From contig JBKECP010000015.1 of assembly GCA_047974765.1 (NCBI GenBank), positions 1 through 64,000 on the forward strand: DNA of 64,000 nucleotides, in the 5' to 3' direction. A model generated the notes under the pieces. That model made no database searches, was not told where the DNA came from, and saw only the letters and a program-made list of their open reading frames with translations. The translations under genes and the position numbers were made by a program. Of this stretch, positions 34,040 to 43,253 are shown one piece after another (the stretch's first letter is position 1; each line of letters starts with the position of its first letter). This stretch comes from JBKECP01 sp047974765 (lineage in GTDB: Bacteria > Pseudomonadota > Gammaproteobacteria > Pseudomonadales > Halieaceae).

Positions 34040-34725
34040 AACTGTAGTCCTGGCCAGTGGCGATTAATGGATTAAAGCGACTCAAAAGGGCATCGATTAT
34101 ACGTTGTGCCTCTGCCTTGCACAAAAATGATCTATGGCAATTTTGCTGTCCCGCCTGTTTAACATTTCAGTTGGCTGAAGAATCCATCTGAAAAAGATCC
34201 CAAGTTTTTAATTATCTATTTAATTAAATATATTCTTATATAAGTAATTTTATTATTGTTGTAGTTATAAGGGGCACTATATCTGTGGTTATGTCTATTT
34301 TATCTATAAATATCAATATCTTATAGATATAAAAAGACTGTGATAAACCCTGCTTTTATAAGGGTGAAAGCTCTTGTCGAACTGGTGAGGAAATGGGTAC
34401 AAAATACAAGCGACCTTGAAATCTCTGACTTATCCCGATTTCGTTCTGCCTGTATTCATCAATGTATCCTGTGTTTATGCACAAATTACCTGTCTGTCTG
34501 GCGTTGATGGTATTAACGCTAAAAAAAATTGTGAAAGAGTTGTTTGTCAGTTGTGGATAAAGGGGGGGGTTATTACTTTGTGTATGAATCTGTTGGTAAC
34601 TACTGAGAAACCTGTTTTTAACCAGGATATTATTTGTGGCCATTCCATAATGGGCGCTTTTACAATATTCCTGTCCCCTTTTGATAAAGCCTTTTTAGTA
34701 AATATTACTGTTCAGCGGAATTTAC
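34040..34725. other. AT-rich mnmG-DMT gap with two perfect DnaA boxes (origin-like or regulatory)
   Basis: A 686-bp non-coding stretch. It holds the mnmG promoter, a very AT-rich core (about 34198-34345, mostly A/T including long TATA-type runs) and two DnaA boxes fitting TTATNCACA: TTATGCACA at 34475-34483 and TGTGGATAA (reverse) at 34552-34560. Weaker half-matches lie around. Short ORFs on both strands here look spurious. In enterobacteria and Vibrio oriC sits next to mnmG, so this may be a relic or accessory origin. Equally, it may only be AT-rich DNA brought in with the transporter. Confidence 0.45.
34096..34124 (-). promoter_or_regulatory. sigma70-type promoter of mnmG-rsmG-parA-parB
   Basis: On the minus strand TTGTGC (34119-34124), a 17-base spacer and a perfect TATAAT (34096-34101) lie 57 bases upstream of the mnmG GTG. 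Confidence 0.75.
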
Positions 34726-35613
34726 ATGCGTATTTTATTTACCTCTATTAATCCAGTCTGGCTGGCTGTGTCTGGTGCTGTGGGTATGGCCACAATGGGG
34801 GTGATGTCGCGCCTGTCTGGTGTGGGTGCTGAGATTATTACTTTTTACCGTTTAGCGGTTGCTGCATGGTTGGTAGGCGTCCTGTTGATTGTATTAAAAC
34901 AGTGGAATGGATGCCGTCCTCACTTGCTTACCCTGATTTCAGGTATTTTGCTTGCAGGTTTTATTGTATTTTATGTGCGGGCGATGGATCACACGACTAT
35001 GGCTAATGCTGTGCTGATGGTTTATTTGGCACCGCCAGTGGCCGCATTGGCTGGACACTTTATCTGGCGTGAATATCTCAATATATGGCAGTGTCTGTGT
35101 ATTGCCGGAGCACTGTTTGGTTTTTCCATGATCATGGAATTCAGACTGATACTTACAGATAGAGAGATGAAAGGGCTGTTCTTTGCTGTATTGGCACTAC
35201 TTTGTTATGCCACTTTTATACTGTGCAATCGCCATCATCGGGAGACATTGCCTCCATTGCAGGTGATTTTCTGGCAGTTACTGATGGGGGCACTGGTAAT
35301 GCTTTTTGTAACAGGATTAAAACCTTTATATATAAAGTCATCGGCCATCCCCTGGATGTTATTAACTGGTCTGATACCGGGTTTTTTAGCATTGACTTTT
35401 ACCGTTATCGCCATACAGAAAATGTCTACGGCAGAATTTGGTACATGGGCTTATACTGAACCAGTGGCTGTCATTGTTTTTGGCTGGTTGCTGTTTGATG
35501 AATCAATGACGCTGTTACAATTGAGTGGTTGTGCTGTGATTATTATGGCCGGTATTTCCCAGACTCTGATTGTGCGTTTTTCTGGCTTTAATGAAACAGA
35601 CAATATTTTGTGA
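34726..35613 (+). CDS. EamA/DMT-family transporter
   Basis: A 295-aa inner-membrane protein of ten predicted TM helices in two EamA repeats (residues ~10-135 and ~148-283). Typical signatures are GAVGMATMGVMSR, FYRLAVAAWLV, MANAVLMVYLAPPVAALAGHFIWRE and FGTWAYTEPVAVIVFGWLLFDESMTLLQLSGCAVIIMAGI. Members export or import amino acids, nucleotides or drugs; the substrate cannot be told. It is the only plus-strand gene between glmS and rpmH, is AT-rich compared with neighbours, and splits mnmG from mnmE, so it was probably inserted here. The ribosome site is weak (GCGGAA). Confidence 0.9.
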   Translation: MRILFTSINPVWLAVSGAVGMATMGVMSRLSGVGAEIITFYRLAVAAWLVGVLLIVLKQWNGCRPHLLTLISGILLAGFIVFYVRAMDHTTMANAVLMVYLAPPVAALAGHFIWREYLNIWQCLCIAGALFGFSMIMEFRLILTDREMKGLFFAVLALLCYATFILCNRHHRETLPPLQVIFWQLLMGALVMLFVTGLKPLYIKSSAIPWMLLTGLIPGFLALTFTVIAIQKMSTAEFGTWAYTEPVAVIVFGWLLFDESMTLLQLSGCAVIIMAGISQTLIVRFSGFNETDNIL

Positions 35614-35799
35614 AAATTATAAAAAGTGAATATAAAAATATAGTTGGATTTTTATATAAATTTTTTATGTATGTAATTTGATATTTATATTGTCGTATAT
35701 TAAAGGCGCTTAAAGACAGTAACCTTACCATATATGATTAAACCGATGCCGCGACATTGCCAGATTGGCATGGTTTCGATCAATAACAGGATACAGAAA

Positions 35800-37179
35800 T
35801 CACTTCCCAATACAAAAACTGGAAAAAATTTCACCCAGTAATTCATCACTGCTGATAGCACCGGTAATTTCACCAAGACTGTTGTGGCAGTAGCGCAGAT
35901 CTTCCGCCAGTAATTCGTCGGCACCGGTTCCATTAAGTTGTTGGCGGCACTGTTTGAGATAGTCGGCGGCCTTGTCCAGTGCTTGTAAGTGGCGGCGTCT
36001 GGCGCTGAAGCACGAAGCAGCACTTTCACTAAAGCCCATACATTGTTTAAGATGTTTACGCAGCAGTGTCATTCCCTGGCCGGTTTTAGCTGAGAGGCTG
36101 ATTCTTGTGTTACCTGTATGTTCACTGAGGTTTTCGGGGAGGTCACTCAAATCAGCTTTGTTGAGGATGATGGTGACTGGAATATTCTGGGAAATCTGTC
36201 GCACCTTGTCTGGCCAGAAAGCATCTCCAGACAAGTCAATATCTGACGACTGGCTGTCAACAACCAGTAAAATACGATCAGCTGATTGTATTTCCTGCCA
36301 GGCCCGACGAATACCTTCCTGTTCCACTTCATCAGTGGATTCACGCAAACCTGCAGTATCGACTATGTGCAGGGGCATACCATCAATTTGGATATGTTCG
36401 TGCAGTACATCCCGGGTGGTGCCGGCAATGGGTGTAACGATAGCAGTATCCTGACCGGCCAATGCGTTGAGCAGACTGGATTTGCCGGCATTGGGTTTAC
36501 CTGCAATAACCAGTTTCATGCCTTCCTGCAACAAACTGCCTTGACGGGCACTGCTGTGCACCTTATTCAGTTGCTGTTCTATGGCAGCCAACTGATTTTC
36601 TACCTGAGCGTCAGCCAGAAAATCAATGTCCTCTTCAGGAAAATCAATGGTCGCTTCGACATAGACCCGTAATCGGGTAAGCTGATTCATCAGGCTGTCA
36701 ATTTCATGTGAAAAAGCTCCCTGTAGAGAGCGACTGGCACTGCGGGCAGCTTCTTCAGTGGAGCTATTGATCAGGTCGGCAATAGCTTCAACCTGGGCCA
36801 GATCGAGCTTGTCATTCAAAAAGGCCCGTTCGGAAAATTCTCCTGCCCGGGCTAGCCTAGCGCCGGCTGTGATACAGGTTTTTAGTAATAAATCGAGAAT
36901 TACCGGACCACCATGACCTTGCAGTTCGACTACATCCTCACCGGTAAAAGAATAGGGAGCGGCAAAGTAAAGAGCGATGCCATTGTCCAGAATATCGCTC
37001 TTGTTATCATCGCGCCTATCGTAAAACTGGCAGAAATGAGCCTGACGAACTTTTAAGGTGCGTCCGCAAATATGCTCACCAATACTGCGTGCTTGTGGGC
37101 CTGACAGTCTGATAATACCAACGCCACCACGGCCTGAGGCGGTAGCAATGGCAGCAATGGTGTCAGTATTAAATGACAC
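35800..37179 (-). CDS. mnmE: tRNA modification GTPase MnmE
   Basis: A 459-aa GTPase (TrmE) partnering MnmG in U34 modification. The N-terminal folate-binding domain opens DTIAAIATASGRGGVGIIRLSG. The inserted G domain has GKPNAGKSSLLNAL, DTAGLRE and NKAD. The protein ends with FCIGK, the conserved C-x-G-K catalytic tail. GTG start at 37179. It follows yidC by 50 bases, the usual yidC-mnmE order. Confidence 0.97.
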   Translation of the reverse strand: MSFNTDTIAAIATASGRGGVGIIRLSGPQARSIGEHICGRTLKVRQAHFCQFYDRRDDNKSDILDNGIALYFAAPYSFTGEDVVELQGHGGPVILDLLLKTCITAGARLARAGEFSERAFLNDKLDLAQVEAIADLINSSTEEAARSASRSLQGAFSHEIDSLMNQLTRLRVYVEATIDFPEEDIDFLADAQVENQLAAIEQQLNKVHSSARQGSLLQEGMKLVIAGKPNAGKSSLLNALAGQDTAIVTPIAGTTRDVLHEHIQIDGMPLHIVDTAGLRESTDEVEQEGIRRAWQEIQSADRILLVVDSQSSDIDLSGDAFWPDKVRQISQNIPVTIILNKADLSDLPENLSEHTGNTRISLSAKTGQGMTLLRKHLKQCMGFSESAASCFSARRRHLQALDKAADYLKQCRQQLNGTGADELLAEDLRYCHNSLGEITGAISSDELLGEIFSSFCIGK

Positions 37180-37229
37180 TTATTTAAGTACCATTTGTGT
37201 CTTTATCCATGATTTTTGCTGCCTGTTGC

Positions 37230-38927
37230 TCAGGCTTTGGCATCTGCCATCTCAATCTGACGGGTGATATACCACTGCTGCGCGATGGATAACAGATTGT
37301 TGACTACCCAGTACAGCACCAGACCCGAGGGGAACCATAAGAAGAAGAAAGTGAATACCACGGGCATCCACTGCATGATTTTGGCCTGCATAGGATCAGG
37401 GGGTGTCGGGTTCAGTTTCTGCATAAACCACATGCTGGCACCCATAATCAGTGGCAGGATAAAGTAAGGGTCCATTACGGACAGATCTTTAATCCATAAA
37501 AAGAAGGGTGCGTGGCGCAGTTCATAGCTTTCCATTAATACCCAGTAAAGCGCTATGAATACGGGCATCTGGATGAGAATAGGTAAGCAACCACCCAGAG
37601 GGTTGATTTTCTCCTTGCGATAAAGATCCATCATCGCCTGGGATTGCTTTTGCTTGTCATCGCTATATTGTTCACGCAGGGCGGTGATTTTGGGTGCCAT
37701 CTTGCGCATATTAGCCATCGAGCGATAACTGGTGGCCGACAGTTTGAAAAAGACCGCCTTGATAATTACCGTCAGTAAAATAATGGCTACACCCCAGTTG
37801 CCTACAAAGGTGTGAATCCAGGTCAATAGCCAGAACAGGGGCTGGGCTATCCACCACAGCCAGCCATAATCGACACTTAAATCGAGATAGGGAGAAATTT
37901 CCTTCAAGCGGGGTTGGTCTTTTGGGCCGGCGTAAAAGCGTGCATTAACAGTGATACTCTCACCGGGATCAACACCAAAAGTTGGACTGATAAAACCGGC
38001 AATATTGAAGCCGCTGGTTGTAACACGGGTACTATAGGTGTGTGTTTGTTCAGGATTGGGAATCCAGGCACTCAAAAAATAGTGCTGAATCATGGCAATC
38101 CAGCCACCGGGCAATTGCTTTTTAAAAGGTTCTTCGCTCATATCCTGGAAGCTGAATTTGCTGAAACGATCGTCCGGTTGGGTAATAGCCGCGCCCAAAA
38201 AGGGCTGAATGCCCATATTGCCGTTGGCGGCATTAGGTGCCGGACTGCTATCACGTTTGAGTTGACCGTAGAGATTGGCTGAAAAACGCTGGTTGCCGTT
38301 GTTACTAACGATGTAATCAATATTTACGAGGTAGTGACTGCGCTGGAAGGTAAAGCGTTTGATTACTTCTATGCCATCACTATCGTTGTATAAAAGGTCA
38401 ACGATAAGTTCATCCTGACCCTCAGCCAGTTCATAACGGGACTGGGCGCTGTGATAAACAGCCCGTTTGGGGCTGTCAATACCATTTGGACCAATCAGGC
38501 CACTTTGAGCAACATAGGTACGGTTCTGGTTTTTTTCCAGAAGGACAAAAGCATCTCCTTCAAGTTCATCCAGATGTTCAACCAAAGCCAGCTCAATAAT
38601 ATCGCCACCATTGAGATCAATAGCGAGCTGCAATTCGTCGGTAAAGACCTGGACAATATTGCCATTGCCGCTGTTGTTTGTTACCTGCGGTGTATCTGTA
38701 GCTATACCTTCGGTTGTGCTGACATCGGGTATATCGTCATTATCTGTTGCTTCTGATGTCAGGGTTTGTGCCGGTGTGTCGCTGCTGGTGGCATGAGTAT
38801 CGGTCAACCGGGAAACCACAGGTGTCTCCTGGCCAGATTTGGTTTCCTTGAAGGCAACCCAATTGGTCAGCAGCATGAATGACAGGGCGCCAATGGCAAC
38901 AATCAGCAGAGTACGTTGCAAATCCAT
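37230..38927 (-). CDS. yidC: Membrane protein insertase YidC
   Basis: A 565-aa Oxa1-family insertase acting with or without SecYEG. TM1 is at residues 7-25, and the large periplasmic beta-domain runs to about residue 350. The conserved core follows: NWGVAIILLTVIIKAVFFKLSATSYRSMANMRKMAPKI (with the functional Arg), GGCLPILIQMPVFIALYWVLMESYELRHAPF, and the last TM VFTFFFLWFPSGLVLYWVVNNLLSIAQQWYI. The linker after TM1 is Thr/Ser/Asp-rich and longer than average. It starts 15 bases past yidD. Confidence 0.98.
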   Translation of the reverse strand: MDLQRTLLIVAIGALSFMLLTNWVAFKETKSGQETPVVSRLTDTHATSSDTPAQTLTSEATDNDDIPDVSTTEGIATDTPQVTNNSGNGNIVQVFTDELQLAIDLNGGDIIELALVEHLDELEGDAFVLLEKNQNRTYVAQSGLIGPNGIDSPKRAVYHSAQSRYELAEGQDELIVDLLYNDSDGIEVIKRFTFQRSHYLVNIDYIVSNNGNQRFSANLYGQLKRDSSPAPNAANGNMGIQPFLGAAITQPDDRFSKFSFQDMSEEPFKKQLPGGWIAMIQHYFLSAWIPNPEQTHTYSTRVTTSGFNIAGFISPTFGVDPGESITVNARFYAGPKDQPRLKEISPYLDLSVDYGWLWWIAQPLFWLLTWIHTFVGNWGVAIILLTVIIKAVFFKLSATSYRSMANMRKMAPKITALREQYSDDKQKQSQAMMDLYRKEKINPLGGCLPILIQMPVFIALYWVLMESYELRHAPFFLWIKDLSVMDPYFILPLIMGASMWFMQKLNPTPPDPMQAKIMQWMPVVFTFFFLWFPSGLVLYWVVNNLLSIAQQWYITRQIEMADAKA

Positions 38928-38942
38928 AACGGTGTTCGCTGG

Positions 38943-39170
38943 TCAATGGTTAGAAGAACAGGGGGGGACCGGGTCCACACCACCTTCGTGCCAGGGATGG
39001 CATTTCGACAGGCGTTTCATGCCCAACAAGCTGCCTTTTATCACGCCGTGTTCTTCAATAGCCTGACAGGCGTAGGCAGAACAACTGGGATAAAAACGAC
39101 AGTTATTACCGAGAAAAGGGCTCAGACAGAGCTGATAAAAGGAGATCAATCCTGTAAAGAGGCGTTGCAT
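38943..39170 (-). CDS. yidD: Membrane protein insertion efficiency factor YidD
   Basis: A 75-aa protein from ATG 39170 (the frame is open 20 codons further, inside rnpA). An amphipathic N-terminal helix FTGLISFYQLCLSPFLG precedes the hallmark NCRFYPSCSAYACQAIEEHG with conserved cysteines, and KRLSKCHPWHEGGVDPVP. It is located at the inner membrane and assists YidC. The start lies 5 bases after the rnpA stop, with a weak ribosome site, suggesting coupling to rnpA. Confidence 0.93.
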   Translation of the reverse strand: MQRLFTGLISFYQLCLSPFLGNNCRFYPSCSAYACQAIEEHGVIKGSLLGMKRLSKCHPWHEGGVDPVPPCSSNH

Positions 39171-39175
39171 GATCT

Positions 39176-39589
39176 TTACTGTTTCCTTTGGGCACGCGGT
39201 TTTGAAATACCCTGGGCCAGTTTGTGCCACTGCTGGCGCAATATAGAGGATAGCTCGGTATTATCCAATTGATCGATACCTCGTCTGGCCAATACCACAA
39301 CATCCATTGAGGGGGTGGCCTGTGGTTGCTGGCGAAACATTTCCCGGGTCAATCGTTTGATACGGTTGCGTTGTACCGCCAGCCGTACATTTTTTTTAGC
39401 AACAACTAAACCCAGGCGATGCCTGGGTTGTTGGCTGGTTCGCGCCAGCAGCAGAACATATTTGTGAGAGGCCTTTGCCTCGGCGCCGTCAAATACCCGA
39501 CTAAAATCACTGGTAGTGAGCAGGCGCTTGTTTCTTGTAAAGGAAACAGGACTAAAGTCACAGTTAACCTTGCTGAAATCACTACTCAC
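39176..39589 (-). CDS. rnpA: Ribonuclease P protein component
   Basis: A 137-aa basic RNA-binding subunit that supports 5' maturation of tRNA. Signature RNRIKRLTREMFR (the RNR motif) is at about residues 75-87, with FTRNKRLLTTSDFSRVF at the start of the fold. GTG at 39589 gives a slightly extended N-terminus compared with many homologues; no better internal start is obvious. It follows rpmH by 14 bases. Confidence 0.95.
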   Translation of the reverse strand: MSSDFSKVNCDFSPVSFTRNKRLLTTSDFSRVFDGAEAKASHKYVLLLARTSQQPRHRLGLVVAKKNVRLAVQRNRIKRLTREMFRQQPQATPSMDVVVLARRGIDQLDNTELSSILRQQWHKLAQGISKPRAQRKQ

Positions 39590-39603
39590 TCAGTTAGTGG
39601 TGA

Positions 39604-39738
39604 TCAGGCTGAAAGCTGCTTGCGGCCTTTGGCGCGACGGCGGTTTAAAACCTGGCGGCCATTCTTGGTTGCCATACGGGCACGAAAGCCGTGAGTGCGT
39701 TTGCGCTTGAGCACGCTGGGCTGAAAAGTTCTTTTCAT
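39604..39738 (-). CDS. rpmH: 50S ribosomal protein L34
   Basis: 44 aa, read directly from the sequence because it is short: starts MKRTFQPSVLKRKRTHGFRA, continues RMATKNGRQVLNRRRAKGRK and ends QLSA. A complete, canonical L34. It is the first gene of the rpmH-rnpA-yidD-yidC-mnmE run and marks the minus-strand side of the replication-origin gap. Confidence 0.98.
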   Translation of the reverse strand: MKRTFQPSVLKRKRTHGFRARMATKNGRQVLNRRRAKGRKQLSA

Positions 39739-40245
39739 GTTTACAATTCCACTTAATAACTTGGCTGACCTGAAATCTCATCCATTATTACACGTATATA
39801 GATAATAATGAGAAATGAGAGCAGGCCTGAAAAAAGGGTGGATATTCTAGTGAAATGTGCTTGCTAATACAATGTAAAGCAATGATTTTTTATGGGTTTG
39901 GGTGTTATTGCCTGCGCTTCAGGAGCCTGGGCTTAAAGTCAATCAGATAGCGGTCCATATCATTCAGTGCACATTTTTCAAAAAAGATATTAACAGTTTA
40001 TCCACATAATAAATTACTTTGAAAAAGTATTTTTTTTATAGCTTAAGCCCTCCTTTTATAGTTGTAAGATGCTGATTTTTAAAAATAAAGAAAATTTCAA
40101 CTGATTGTACTTTTTTGTGGATAAGTCTCTCAGCCAGGGGTATGATTTCACTCCAGTCACTGGTTTGTAGTGGCAGTTATAAGAATTTATCAACACATCA
40201 CAATCCATCGCCCAACAAGGCAGATGTGATAATCAGGGGGATGGT
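39739..40245. other. rpmH-dnaA intergenic region, best oriC candidate
   Basis: A 507-bp AT-rich gap from which rpmH (minus) and dnaA (plus) diverge. It has perfect DnaA boxes TTATCCACA at 39998-40006 and TGTGGATAA (reverse) at 40116-40124, a near box TTATCAACA at 40187-40195, and an AT-rich stretch (40007-40100) suited to unwinding. In Pseudomonas the chromosomal origin lies in this same gap. The dnaA and rpmH promoters must also be here, and DnaA boxes next to dnaA fit autoregulation. No ORF is expected. Confidence 0.75.
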
Positions 40246-41763
40246 TTGCCCGAAGTTGTTTGGCCTGACATTGTCTGGCAAAGGTGTGTGGATCGCCTGC
40301 AGAGCGAGCTACCTTCACAGCAATTCAATACCTGGATTCGTCCCTTACAGGCGAACCATGATGGCCGGATGCTGACCTTGTTTGCACCCAATCGTTTTAT
40401 CAAGGATTTTGTTGCCAGCAAGTTTTCTTCCCGCATTGGTGAATTAATACAGGAACTGGAGGGCGAGCAGGCACCAGAGGTGGTATTGGAGATTGGCCAG
40501 GGCGGCAGTCAGGGGGTAAGTATCAGTAGTGCAATACCTCCTCAGGCGCCACCACCTGTAAATATTGCTATAAGCAAACCCTCACACCTTACTCCGGCAG
40601 TATCAGGCTTGGCGGTCAGTGCTGGTGTTACTGCTGCATCTGTATCAACGACGGCAGATAGGCGCGGATCTGCTCTATTAACACCTGCCGTGGCCAGTCA
40701 GCAAAATAATGATAAAAAAGAGACAGCTGCTACCGTCCAGCAAGGCAGTAATCTGGTAGAGAGCTATACGTTTGAGCGTTTTGTTGAAGGTAAGTCAAAC
40801 CAGTTGGCGCTAGCGGCAGCACGGCAGGTGGCAGAAAATCCTGGTGTTGCTTATAACCCCCTCTTTTTATACGGCGGTGTTGGTTTGGGCAAGACCCATT
40901 TGATGCACGCTGTTGGACACGCGCTAAAGGCCCGCAATCCTTCTGCCAAAATTGCTTATTTGCATTCTGAGCGCTTTGTGGGTGATATGGTCAAGGCATT
41001 ACAACTCAACGCTATCGGTGAGTTTAAACGCTATTATCGTTCTCTTGATGCACTGTTGATTGATGATATTCAGTTTTTTGCCAAAAAGGATCGTTCTCAG
41101 GAAGAGTTTTTCCATACCTTTAACGCACTGCTTGAGGGTGGCCAGCAAATGATCCTGACCTGTGATCGTTACCCCAAGGAGATCGATGGTCTGGAAGAGA
41201 GGCTCAAGTCCCGTTTCGGTTGGGGATTAACAGTGGCGGTAGAGCCGCCGGAGCTGGAAACCCGGGTGGCTATCTTAATGAACAAGGCTAGCCAGGCTGA
41301 GGTTGAATTACCGCCAGAGGCGGCCTTCTTTATTGCACATCGTATTCGTTCCAATGTCAGGGAGCTGGAAGGTGCACTGAAAAGAGTGATAGCGAGCGCC
41401 CACTTCACAAATAGAAAAGTCGATATAGATCTGATCAAAGATAGCCTCAAGGATTTATTGGCTCTGCAGGACAAGCAGGTAACGCTGGATAATATTCAGC
41501 GTACTGTTGCGGAATATTACAAAATAAAAGTGGCCGATTTGATGTCGCGTCGGCGCAGCCGTTCTGTCGCCAGACCACGGCAGGTGGCAATGGCTCTGGC
41601 CAAAGAATTAACCAATCACAGTTTACCGGAAATTGGTGATGCTTTTGGTGGTCGGGATCACACGACAGTTTTACACGCATGCCGTAAAATCAAAGAGCTT
41701 CGTGAATCCAATTCTGATATTCGGGAAGATTACAAAAATCTTCTGCGATCACTGACCACTTAA
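40246..41763 (+). CDS. dnaA: Chromosomal replication initiator DnaA
   Basis: A 505-aa AAA+ initiator. Domain I is at residues 1-85 (VWQRCVDRLQSELPSQQFNTWIRPL). A long, low-complexity domain II (residues ~90-175, Pro/Ala/Val/Thr-rich) follows. Domain III has Walker A GGVGLGKTHL near residue 210 and Walker B LLIDDIQFF. Domain IV HTH ends with GGRDHTTVLHACRKI. The start is TTG at 40246 with AGGGGG about 6 bases upstream; an out-of-frame ATG at 40241 is not usable. DnaA boxes lie upstream. Confidence 0.98.
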   Translation: MPEVVWPDIVWQRCVDRLQSELPSQQFNTWIRPLQANHDGRMLTLFAPNRFIKDFVASKFSSRIGELIQELEGEQAPEVVLEIGQGGSQGVSISSAIPPQAPPPVNIAISKPSHLTPAVSGLAVSAGVTAASVSTTADRRGSALLTPAVASQQNNDKKETAATVQQGSNLVESYTFERFVEGKSNQLALAAARQVAENPGVAYNPLFLYGGVGLGKTHLMHAVGHALKARNPSAKIAYLHSERFVGDMVKALQLNAIGEFKRYYRSLDALLIDDIQFFAKKDRSQEEFFHTFNALLEGGQQMILTCDRYPKEIDGLEERLKSRFGWGLTVAVEPPELETRVAILMNKASQAEVELPPEAAFFIAHRIRSNVRELEGALKRVIASAHFTNRKVDIDLIKDSLKDLLALQDKQVTLDNIQRTVAEYYKIKVADLMSRRRSRSVARPRQVAMALAKELTNHSLPEIGDAFGGRDHTTVLHACRKIKELRESNSDIREDYKNLLRSLTT

Positions 41764-41813
41764 ATTGTGGTTATGACTAAAGTTGAATGAATGAGAATTT
41801 ATTACATCCTTTA

Positions 41814-41844
41814 CCAATAGGCCATGCCAATAGGCCATGCCAAT
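41814..41844. repeat. 13-bp tandem repeat between dnaA and dnaN
   Basis: CCAATAGGCCATG occurs twice in tandem (41814-41826, 41827-41839) and a third copy starts (CCAAT). No known role. The rest of the 41764-42046 gap shows no gene. Confidence 0.7.
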
Positions 41845-42046
41845 GGGCTGTTAATGGCTAAGATTTTGTCTTAAGCTATTGAAATTAAAGGAAATAGTAA
41901 TAGCGCTTTAGTATTTTTTAGAAAGTGATCCAGTATAGTTGGGCACAAGCTGTTCGATTACCAGGTTAATAATCGAGTCGCTACTGCTATTAATACGATA
42001 TTTTCAAGTACTTGCCGGTTTGGCAACACAAGGAATACAACAATTT

Positions 42047-43153
42047 ATGAAATTTGCAGTTTCCCGGGATGCCTTACTTAAACCTTTGAATTTGGTAGCG
42101 GGTGTTGTTGAGCGCCGTCAAACGCAGCCAATACTTGCCAATGTGTTACTTTCGTTGGAGGGGGATCGCCTGTCATTAACAGGCACTGACCTGGAGGTGG
42201 AACTGATTGGTCGTGTGCAATTACCGGCGGCGGGTGAGGATGGTGAAATTACTGTACCGGCACGCAAGCTTGTCGATATTTGCAAGTCCCTGTCAGAAGG
42301 GGCAGATATAGAGTTTGTGCTGAGTGACAGTAAGGTGACGATTCGCTCCGGTCGCAGCCGTTTTACACTCTCAACTCTGTCTGCCAGAGATTTTCCAAAT
42401 GTTGAAGACTGTTTGGGTACCCATCAATTCAGCCTGAAGCAGGGTGAATTGCGTCGATTGATTGATCGTACCAGTTTTGCCATGGCTCAGCAGGATGTCC
42501 GTTACTATCTCAATGGTATGCTTTGGGAATTAAAAGCTGGCCGTATGCGGGTTGTAGCAACAGATGGTCACCGACTGGCAATGTGTACGCTATCTTCAGC
42601 TCTGGACACGACAGACAACAATACGCAAGTAATTTTGCCTCGCAAAGGTGTGTTAGAACTGTCTCGCCTGTTAATTGATGAAGACGAGATGATTAGCGTT
42701 GTGCTAGGCGCTAATCATATTCGGGCCACGACTGATGACTTTAGTTTTACTTCCAAGTTGGTCGATGGCAAGTTTCCTGATTATGAGCGTGTATTGCCTC
42801 AGATGCCTGATAAAGTGGTACTCGGTTCCCGACAGGAACTTCGTCAGGCTTTTATCCGTACAGCTATTCTGTCGAATGAAAAATATCGCGGAGTTCACCT
42901 GAAGCTACTTGATGGCAGCCTTGAAATTGTCGCTAATAACCCTGAGCAGGAACAGGCTGAGGAAAGCGTACCTGTAAATTATCAGGGGGCAGGTCTCGAA
43001 ATTGGTTTTAATGTCAGCTATGTACTGGACGTTCTGGGTGTACTTAGTGGCGAACAAGTAAAAATGTCACTCTCTGATTCTAATAGCAGTGCATTACTTG
43101 AGGAGTCTGATGGCGGTGATTCAGTTTACGTTGTTATGCCGATGCGACTCTAA
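42047..43153 (+). CDS. dnaN: DNA polymerase III beta sliding clamp
   Basis: 368 aa from ATG 42047 (MKFAVSRDALLKPLNLVAGVVERRQTQPILANVLL). The open frame begins 36 codons earlier but that lead is non-conserved, and AAGGA precedes the chosen start. The three clamp domains are complete, finishing VYVVMPMRL, as usual. It forms the dimeric ring that tethers polymerases. Confidence 0.97.
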   Translation: MKFAVSRDALLKPLNLVAGVVERRQTQPILANVLLSLEGDRLSLTGTDLEVELIGRVQLPAAGEDGEITVPARKLVDICKSLSEGADIEFVLSDSKVTIRSGRSRFTLSTLSARDFPNVEDCLGTHQFSLKQGELRRLIDRTSFAMAQQDVRYYLNGMLWELKAGRMRVVATDGHRLAMCTLSSALDTTDNNTQVILPRKGVLELSRLLIDEDEMISVVLGANHIRATTDDFSFTSKLVDGKFPDYERVLPQMPDKVVLGSRQELRQAFIRTAILSNEKYRGVHLKLLDGSLEIVANNPEQEQAEESVPVNYQGAGLEIGFNVSYVLDVLGVLSGEQVKMSLSDSNSSALLEESDGGDSVYVVMPMRL

Positions 43154-43253
43154 TGATACTTTTTACTGGGCTAGTTATTTGTAATATAACTGGCTCACAT
43201 CCTTCTTCCTGTTTTTCAATATTTTCTGTGCTTTTCTTTAAATTGGGTGCTGT

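Noticed and set aside
34356..34751. ORFs of 95 aa (minus) and 111 aa (plus) in the mnmG-DMT gap
   Set aside because: They overlap each other on opposite strands and one runs into the transporter gene. They have unlikely composition and cover the DnaA boxes, so they are probably chance frames in non-coding DNA.
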